Assembly (NCBI GenBank): GCA_017999365.1
Contig: JAGNLW010000004.1
Location: 124,001 to 188,000, forward strand
Origin: Candidatus Aminicenantota bacterium
GTDB lineage: Bacteria > Acidobacteriota > Aminicenantia > Aminicenantales > Saccharicenantaceae
Reading direction: 5' to 3'
Length of the DNA stretch: 64,000 nucleotides
Part shown: in pieces, positions 53,750-64,000 of the stretch
Layout: each line of letters starts with the position of its first letter
How positions within the stretch are numbered: position 1 is the first letter of the stretch
Made by a program: the position numbers and the translations under genes
Notes under the pieces: generated by a model
What the model was told of the DNA's origin: nothing
Databases searched by the model: none
Seen by the model: only the letters and a program-made list of their open reading frames with translations

Positions 53750-54952
53750 CTACTCGATGATATCCGTGACCGTGCCGGCGCCGACCGTCCGGCCGCCCTC
53801 GCGGATGGCGAAGCGGAGGGCCTTCTCCATGGCCACGTCGGTGATCAGCTCGATCTCCAGGTTGACGGCGTCGCCGGGCATGACCATCTCGACGTTCTCG
53901 GGCAGCTTGACGGAGCCGGTGACGTCGGTCGTCCGGAAGTAGAACTGCGGCCGGTAGCCCTTGAAGAACGGCGTGTGGCGCCCGCCCTCTTCCTTGGTCA
54001 GGGCGACGATGGTGGCCCGGAACTTCCGGTGGGGCGTGATCGTGCCGGGTTTGGCCAGGACCTGGCCGCGCTCGACCTCGTCCTTGCCGACGCCGCGGAG
54101 CAGGGCCCCGATGTTGTCGCCGGCCTGGGCCTGGTCGAGGAGCTTGCGGAACATCTCGACGCCCGTGACGACCGTCTTGCGGGTCTCGCGGAGGCCGACG
54201 ATCTCGACCTCGTCGCCGACCTTGACGACGCCGCGCTCGACGCGGCCCGTCACGACCGTGCCGCGGCCGGTGATCGAGAAGACGTCCTCGATGGCCATCT
54301 GGAACGGCTTGTCGATCTCGCGCTGGGGGTCGGGGATGAAGTCGTCCATGGCCTTGACGAGCTCCCAGATGGCCTTGGCGCCCTCGCCGTTGACGTCCTC
54401 GGCGGCCTTGGTGGCGCTGCCGCGGATGACGGGGACCTTGTCGCCGGGGAATTCGTACTTCGACAGCAGCTCGCGGACCTCGAGCTCGACCAGGTCGAGG
54501 ATCTCGGGGTCGTCGACGAGGTCGCACTTGTTCATGAACACGACGATGGCCGGCACGTTGACCTGGCGGGCGAGCAGGATGTGCTCGCGCGTCTGGGGCA
54601 TGGGGCCGTCGGCCGCGGACACGACCAGCACGGCGCCGTCCATCTGGGCCGCGCCGGAGATCATGTTCTTGATGTAGTCGGCGTGGCCGGGGCAGTCGAT
54701 GTGGGCGTAGTGCCGCTTCTCCGATTCGTACTCGACGTGGCTCAGGGCGACCGTCAGGATCTTGGTCGCGTCGCGCCGGAACATCTTGGCGTCGGCCTTG
54801 GCGACGTCGTCATAGCTCTTCGCCTGGGCCAGGCCCTTGGACGCCAGAACCTTGGTTATGGCGGCCGTCAGCGTCGTCTTGCCGTGGTCGATGTGACCGA
54901 TCGTCCCGACGTTGACATGGGGCTTCGTTCTCGCAAACTTTTCTTTCGCCAT
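53750..54952 (-). CDS. tuf: Elongation factor Tu
   Basis: 400 residues. GTPase delivering aminoacyl-tRNA. P-loop GHIDHGKTT (residues 19-27), [20 protein letters not shown], and domains 2 and 3 ([41 protein letters not shown]) are complete. The only tuf copy in the window. Confidence 0.98.
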   Translation of the reverse strand: MAKEKFARTKPHVNVGTIGHIDHGKTTLTAAITKVLASKGLAQAKSYDDVAKADAKMFRRDATKILTVALSHVEYESEKRHYAHIDCPGHADYIKNMISGAAQMDGAVLVVSAADGPMPQTREHILLARQVNVPAIVVFMNKCDLVDDPEILDLVELEVRELLSKYEFPGDKVPVIRGSATKAAEDVNGEGAKAIWELVKAMDDFIPDPQREIDKPFQMAIEDVFSITGRGTVVTGRVERGVVKVGDEVEIVGLRETRKTVVTGVEMFRKLLDQAQAGDNIGALLRGVGKDEVERGQVLAKPGTITPHRKFRATIVALTKEEGGRHTPFFKGYRPQFYFRTTDVTGSVKLPENVEMVMPGDAVNLEIELITDVAMEKALRFAIREGGRTVGAGTVTDIIE

Positions 54953-54993
54953 CGCTCACCTCCTGTATGGCTTATCGTTGCTCGCGAACTCTT

Positions 54994-57093
54994 CTAGGCG
55001 TCGGCCCGGAACGGGGCGCGGCCCTCGATCCGGGCGACGATCTCTTCCTGGACGCCCGCGGGCGTCCTCTCGTAACGGGCGAATTCCATGGCGAAGACGC
55101 CGCGGCCCTGGGTCAGGGTCCTGAGCGCCGTCGCGTAACCGAACATCTCGGCCAGGGGCGCGAGGATGTCGACGACGCGGGTGCCGCCGCGCATCTCCAT
55201 GCCCTCGATCTTGCCCCGGCGGGCGTTGATGTCGCCGACGATGTCGCCGAGGTACTCGTCGGGGGCGACGATCTCGAGCTTCATCAGCGGCTCCAGCAGG
55301 GCCGGGGCGGCCTTCTTGGCGGCGTCCCGGACGGCCAGGGAGGCCGCGATCTTGTAGGCGACCGGCTGGGCGTCGACGTCGTGGCTCGAGCCGCCGACGA
55401 GGACGGCCCGCAGGTCGGTGACCGGGAAACCGGCCACCACGCCCGCCTCGAAAGCCTCCCGGACGCCGTTCTCGACGTCGCCCACGAACTCCCGGGGCAC
55501 GCTGTCGCCCCGCGTGGCGTCGGCGAACTCGATGCCGCGGCCCCGGGGCAGCGGCTCCAGCCGGACGACGCAGTGGCCGTAGAGGCCCTTGCCGCCGGCC
55601 TGGCGGACGTACTTGCCCTCGCCCTCGGCCGCCGCCTGGATGGTCTCCTTGTAGGCGACCTGGGGCTTGCCCAGGTTGGCCCGGACGCCGAACTCCCGCT
55701 CCATGCGGTCCATGACGATCTCGAGGTGGAGCTCCCCCATGCCCCGGAGCAGGGTCTGGCCCGTCATGGGGTCCTGGCCGACCTTGAGGGTGGGGTCCTC
55801 GCGGACGAGCTTGGCCAGGGTCGCCGCCAGCTTGGGGTGGTCGGCCTTGGTCTTGGGCTCGATGGTGGCCGCGATGACCGGCTCGGGGAACCGGATGGTC
55901 TCGAGGACGACGGGATGGCTCTTGAGGCAGAGGGTGTCCCCCGTCGAGATGTTCTTCATCGAGCCCATCGCGGCGATGTCGCCGGCGTAGACCTCTTTGA
56001 CCTCTTTCCGCTTGTTGGCGTGCATCTCGAGCAGGCGGGAGAGCTTCTCCTCCTCGCCCTTGGTCGAGTTGTAGACGGCCTGCCCGACCTTGGCCTTGCC
56101 GGAGTAGACCCGGAAGTAGGCCAGGCTGCCGAGGAAGGGGTCGTTGGCGATCTTGAAGACCAGGCCGGAGAACGGGGCCTCGTCCGAGGCCGGCCGGGTC
56201 TCCTCGGCCTGGGTCTTGGGGTGGCGGCCGGCGACGGGCGGGATGTCGGCGGGCGACGGCAGGTAGTCCACGACGGCGTCGAGCAGCGGCTGCACGCCCT
56301 TGTTCCGGAAGGAGGCCCCGTAGAGGACGGGGACGACCTCCAGGCCCAGGGTGGCCCGTCGGACGGCGCGCCGCAGCTCATCGGCAGGCACCTCGACGCT
56401 GTCAAGGTACTTCTGCATCAGGCTGTCGTCGTGTTCGCTCAGCATTTCCAGCATGTCCTGTCGTTTCCTGTCGACTTCCTCGCGGTCCTCCTCCGCGACC
56501 TCGCGGACGGTAAAGTCCGCCCCCAGGATGTCCTGACCCCAGTCGTAGACCTTGCGGTCGATGAGGTCGACGACGCCGCGGAATCCGTCTTCCCTACCCA
56601 GGGGAATCTGGATCGGCAGAGGCTTGGCCGCCACCCGCGTCCTCAACTGGAGGACCGCCCGTTCCGGGTCCGCCCCGACCCTGTCCATCTTGTTGATGAA
56701 CACGATCCGCGGCACCCGATACTTATCGGCCTGGCGCCACACTGTCTCGGACTGCGGTTCGACGCCGCCAACTCCACACAGTATGGCTATCGCGCCGTCG
56801 AGCACTCGTAAGGAGCGCTCGACCTCCGCGGTAAAATCCACGTGACCCGGCGTATCGATGATATTGATACGGTGGTCACGCCAGGCGCACGTCGTGGCGG
56901 CCGAGGTGATGGTGATCCCGCGCTCCTGCTCCTGGACCATCCAATCCATCACGGCCGTCCCGTCGTCCACCTCGCCCATCTTGTAGGTCATACCCGTATA
57001 AAAGAGCATCCGCTCGGTCGTCGTCGTCTTGCCGGCGTCGATATGGGCCATGATACCGATGTTCCGTACTCTGTCGATCGGGTATGACCGCAT
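54994..57093 (-). CDS. fusA: Elongation factor G
   Basis: 699 residues. Translocation GTPase. [19 protein letters not shown] (P-loop), [30 protein letters not shown], domain II to V blocks including GMGELHLEI. Located between rpsG and tuf as in a classical str operon, which favours the translocation EF-G rather than a secondary paralogue. Confidence 0.98.
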   Translation of the reverse strand: MRSYPIDRVRNIGIMAHIDAGKTTTTERMLFYTGMTYKMGEVDDGTAVMDWMVQEQERGITITSAATTCAWRDHRINIIDTPGHVDFTAEVERSLRVLDGAIAILCGVGGVEPQSETVWRQADKYRVPRIVFINKMDRVGADPERAVLQLRTRVAAKPLPIQIPLGREDGFRGVVDLIDRKVYDWGQDILGADFTVREVAEEDREEVDRKRQDMLEMLSEHDDSLMQKYLDSVEVPADELRRAVRRATLGLEVVPVLYGASFRNKGVQPLLDAVVDYLPSPADIPPVAGRHPKTQAEETRPASDEAPFSGLVFKIANDPFLGSLAYFRVYSGKAKVGQAVYNSTKGEEEKLSRLLEMHANKRKEVKEVYAGDIAAMGSMKNISTGDTLCLKSHPVVLETIRFPEPVIAATIEPKTKADHPKLAATLAKLVREDPTLKVGQDPMTGQTLLRGMGELHLEIVMDRMEREFGVRANLGKPQVAYKETIQAAAEGEGKYVRQAGGKGLYGHCVVRLEPLPRGRGIEFADATRGDSVPREFVGDVENGVREAFEAGVVAGFPVTDLRAVLVGGSSHDVDAQPVAYKIAASLAVRDAAKKAAPALLEPLMKLEIVAPDEYLGDIVGDINARRGKIEGMEMRGGTRVVDILAPLAEMFGYATALRTLTQGRGVFAMEFARYERTPAGVQEEIVARIEGRAPFRADA

Positions 57094-57146
57094 AAAGCCT
57101 TCGCTCCATATCGCACCGGGTCACAGACCGAGCCCTCTTTCCAAGA

Positions 57147-57617
57147 CTACCACTTGTAGTGGGCGAAGGCCCGGTTGGCCTCCGCCATCTTGTGCGTGTC
57201 TTCGCGCTTCTTGACCGCGCCGCCGCGGTTGTTGATGGCGTCGATGATCTCGGCGGAGAGCTTCTCGGGCATGCTCTTGCCGCCGCGCTCCTTGGCGTAC
57301 TTGACCAGCCAGCGGAACCCGAGCGAGTAGGACCGCCCGGGCGGGACCTCGATGGGCACCTGGTAATTCGCGCCGCCGACCCGCCGCGACTTGGTCTCGA
57401 GGAAGGGGCGGACGTTCTCCAGGGCCTTCTCCAGGACCTTGAGAGGATCTTCCTTGGTCTTGGCCTTGAGCAGGTCCATGGTCCCGTAGACGACCCGCTC
57501 GGCCGTCGTCTTCTTCCCCTTGCGGAGGAAGAGATTGATGAACCGGGCGACCACCGAGCTGTTGTACAGGGGGTCGACCGGCGCCTTGCGCTTTTTGATG
57601 ATACCGCGTCTCGGCAT
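57147..57617 (-). CDS. rpsG: 30S ribosomal protein S7
   Basis: 156 residues. Head assembly initiator; in other bacteria represses the str operon. MPRRGIIKKRKAPVDPLYNS, VARFINLFLRKGKKTTAERVVYG and GGANYQVPIEVPPGRSYSLGFRWL are diagnostic. Gap of 18 nt to rpsL. Confidence 0.97.
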   Translation of the reverse strand: MPRRGIIKKRKAPVDPLYNSSVVARFINLFLRKGKKTTAERVVYGTMDLLKAKTKEDPLKVLEKALENVRPFLETKSRRVGGANYQVPIEVPPGRSYSLGFRWLVKYAKERGGKSMPEKLSAEIIDAINNRGGAVKKREDTHKMAEANRAFAHYKW

Positions 57618-57635
57618 GGGGAACGCTCCTGGCCG

Positions 57636-58025
57636 TTAGGCCGCCGCCCTTTTCTCTTTCGGCCTCTTCGCCCCGTACCGGGACCGCGCCTTGAGCCGGT
57701 TCTGGACGCCCTCGGCGTCCAGGTGCCCGCGGACGATGTGGTAGCGGACGCCGGGCAGGTCCTTGACGCGGCCTCCCCGGATCATGACGATCGAGTGCTC
57801 CTGGAGGTTGTGGCCGATGCCGGGGATGTACCCCGTGACCTCGATGTTGTTCGTCAGACGGACGCGGGCGACCTTGCGCATGGCCGAGTTCGGCTTCTTG
57901 GGCGTGGTCGTGAACACGCGCGTACAGACGCCCCGCTTCTGCGGACAGGAGTCGAGGGCCGGCGATTTGCTCTTATATTTCTTGGGGGTTCGGCCTTTCC
58001 GAACGAGTTGGTTGACGGTCGGCAA
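57636..58025 (-). CDS. rpsL: 30S ribosomal protein S12
   Basis: 129 residues. Decoding-centre protein. [43 protein letters not shown] and [18 protein letters not shown] are conserved; the two lysines altered in streptomycin-resistant mutants (TPKKPNSA and RVKDLPG) are wild type. The start codon is TTG at 58025, in the usual MPTVNQL position, with GAGGAG 9 nt upstream and no in-frame ATG nearby. Confidence 0.96.
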   Translation of the reverse strand: MPTVNQLVRKGRTPKKYKSKSPALDSCPQKRGVCTRVFTTTPKKPNSAMRKVARVRLTNNIEVTGYIPGIGHNLQEHSIVMIRGGRVKDLPGVRYHIVRGHLDAEGVQNRLKARSRYGAKRPKEKRAAA

Positions 58026-58104
58026 TGAAAAATACTCCTCTACACAGGATTCCGAATGTAAATTTTATTCATCCCCAGGGGGATAGCCCGAGACGAATGG
58101 ACGG

Positions 58105-58133
58105 ATAATAACAAAAAACGGCCTCTCTGTCAA
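58105..58133 (-). promoter_or_regulatory. Strong promoter in the rpoC-rpsL gap
   Basis: Minus strand: TTGACA (58133-58128), 17-bp spacer containing a T6 run, TATTAT (58110-58105). It leaves a 79-nt leader before rpsL. It would give the str-S10-spc-alpha run its own transcription start independent of rpoBC. No other gene lies in the 140-nt gap. Confidence 0.82.
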
Positions 58134-58165
58134 GGTTTTTATCCCTCTGTCTCCCCTGGGCGCCC

Positions 58166-62322
<4,157 letters not shown>

Positions 62323-62323
<1 letters not shown>

Positions 62324-64000
62324 TAGACTTCTCCTTTGACCGGCTGGGGCACGGCGATGCCCCAGGGCAGGACGTCGTCCTTGTCGCCCTTCTCCAGCTC
62401 GACGTTGAGGCAGAGGCTCTGGAGCTCGCGGATGAGGACGTTGACGGACTCGGGCAGCCCGGGCGTGAAGTCGAGGTCGCCCTTGACGATGGCCTCGTAG
62501 ATCTTGGCCCGGCCCTCGACGTCGTCGGACTTGACCGTCAGGAGCTCCTGCAGGCAGAAGGCGGCGCCGTAGGCTTCCAGGGCCCAGACCTCCATCTCGC
62601 CGAACCGCTGGCCGCCGAACTGGGCCTTGCCCCCCAGCGGCTGCTGGGTGATGAGGGAGTACGGGCCGGTCGAGCGGGCGTGGATCTTGTCGTCGACGAG
62701 GTGGAACAGCTTCATCATGTAGATGTAGCCGACCGTGACCTCCTGGTCGAGGAGGTCGCCGCTCATGCCGTCGAAGAGCGGCGTCTTGCCCGTCTCGGGC
62801 AGGCCGGCCTTCTTGAGGAGCTGCTTGATCTCCTTCTCGCTGGCGCCGTCGAAGACCGGGGTGGCCATGCGGATGCCGAGGGACTGGCAGGCCCAGCCGG
62901 CGTGGGTCTCGAGGATCTGGCCGACGTTCATGCGGGAGGGGACGCCGAGGGGGTTGAGGACGATCTCGACGGGCAGCCCGTCGGGCAGCCGGGGCATGTC
63001 CTCCTCGGGCACGATCTTGGCCACGATGCCCTTGTTGCCGTGGCGGCCGGAGATCTTGTCGCCGACGGACATCTTGCGCTTCATGGCGATGAAGACCTTG
63101 ATGGCCTGGATGACGCCGGGGGCCAGCTCGTCGCCCTTCTTGAGGTTGTCGACCTTGTCCTTGAAGACGGCCCGCAGGGCCTCGACCTGGCGCTTGGCCT
63201 TCTTGTCGAGATCCTTGATCTCGCGGTCGCGGTCCTCGTCGTCGTCGAGCTTGAGCTTTAGGGCATCCTCGAAATCGAGGCCCTCGAGGACCTTCTCGGT
63301 CAGCTTGGTCCCCTTCTCCAGGGTCAGGCCCTCGATCTTCTGGGTCTTCTCGACGACCGAGCCCTTGAGCAGGGCCCGGACCTTGTCCCACTTCTCGGCC
63401 TCGAGGATCTCGATCTCGGAGTCGAGGTTGCGCTTGAGGGTGGCGATCTCGTCCTTCTCGATGGCCTTGGCCCGCGGACCCTTTTCGATGCCGCGGCGGG
63501 AGAAGATGCGGACGTCGATGATCGTGCCTTCGACGCCGGGCGAGCAGTAGAGCGAGGCGTCCTTGACGTCGAGGGCCTTCTCCCCGAAGATGGCCTTGAG
63601 GAGTTTCTCCTCCGGCGACAGCTGGGTCTCGCCCTTCGGCGCGACCTTGCCGACCAGGATGTCGCCCGACTTGACGTGGGCGCCGATGCGGACGATGCCG
63701 TTCTCGTCGAGGTTGCGGAGCAGGTTCTCGGGGACGTTGGGGATGTCGCGGGTGATCTCCTCGGGGCCGAGCTTGGTGTCGCGGGCCTCGATGGTCTCCT
63801 CGACGATGTGGAGCGAGGTGAAGATGTCCTGCTTGATGAGCTTCTCGCTGACGATGATGGCGTCCTCGTAGTTGTAGCCCCGCCAGGGCATGAAGGCGCA
63901 GAGGACGTTGCGGCCGAGGGCCAGCTCGCCCCCGTCCGTGCAGGAGCTGTCGGCCAGGACCTGGCCGCGGAGGACCTTGTCGCCCTTGCGGACGATGGGC
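62323..64000 (-). CDS. rpoB: DNA-directed RNA polymerase beta subunit (5' end outside window)
   Basis: The C-terminal 558 residues or so are visible; the gene continues past the right edge, since coding sequence ([19 protein letters not shown]) runs to the last base. Landmarks are the [15 protein letters not shown] block, [35 protein letters not shown] and [19 protein letters not shown]. The C-terminus interacts with beta'. The rifampicin region lies upstream of the visible part. TAATG junction with rpoC. Confidence 0.98.

Overview
The window is high-GC bacterial chromosome (G/C in nearly all third codon positions) with tightly packed genes and many stop/start overlaps (ATGA, GTGA, TAATG). 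Lipoproteins, two-membrane features (TolC-like and small beta-barrel outer-membrane proteins, periplasmic glycosidases) and murein enzymes point to a Gram-negative heterotroph. The protein set feels like Acidobacteriota/Aminicenantes-type lineages, but that is only an inference. No rRNA, tRNA, CRISPR array, transposase or phage gene was recognised.

Region 1 (1-17 kb) is glycan and peptide scavenging: a CapA-like protein, a GH5 mannanase-like enzyme, a GH20 hexosaminidase, a GH95 alpha-fucosidase, a GH109-like Gfo/Idh protein, a small outer-membrane protein and an M28 aminopeptidase. Between them lies a TetR-led efflux operon (7.3-13.3 kb: TetR, HlyD, ATPase A, TolC, ATPase B, permease). Four of its six genes carry single-base frameshifts, one of these also has an in-frame stop, and ATPase A has lost its Walker A lysine. 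I found no comparable lesions elsewhere in the window.

Region 2 (17-27.9 kb) is metabolic: a deaminase; a free-standing tryptophan synthase beta (TrpB2) behind a Trp-rich leader peptide and a putative attenuator; a lipoprotein; a tnaA-pfkB-mtnP operon on the opposite strand; then larC, folE, metG and a Sua5/YrdC protein. Tryptophan salvage (TrpB2) and breakdown (tryptophanase) sit less than 1 kb apart.

Region 3 (28-38.4 kb) is envelope biology: an outer-membrane protein, a LEA14-like protein, a C1 peptidase-CCA transferase-galE operon, and a run of murein genes (MltD-like transglycosylase, SxxK serine hydrolase, dipeptide epimerase, NlpC/P60 endopeptidase) resembling a muropeptide-salvage locus.

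Region 4 (38.5-64 kb, all minus strand) is the fused rpoBC-str-S10-spc-alpha cluster: rpoB (5' end cut off), rpoC, rpsL, rpsG, fusA, tuf and the run from rpsJ to rplQ, including secY, adk, map, infA and rpoA. It ends at a perfect 13-bp hairpin terminator.

Promoters of the TTGACA-16/18-TATAAT type are easy to see. At three of them the start codon lies exactly 6 nt after the -10 hexamer, which implies leaderless mRNAs.
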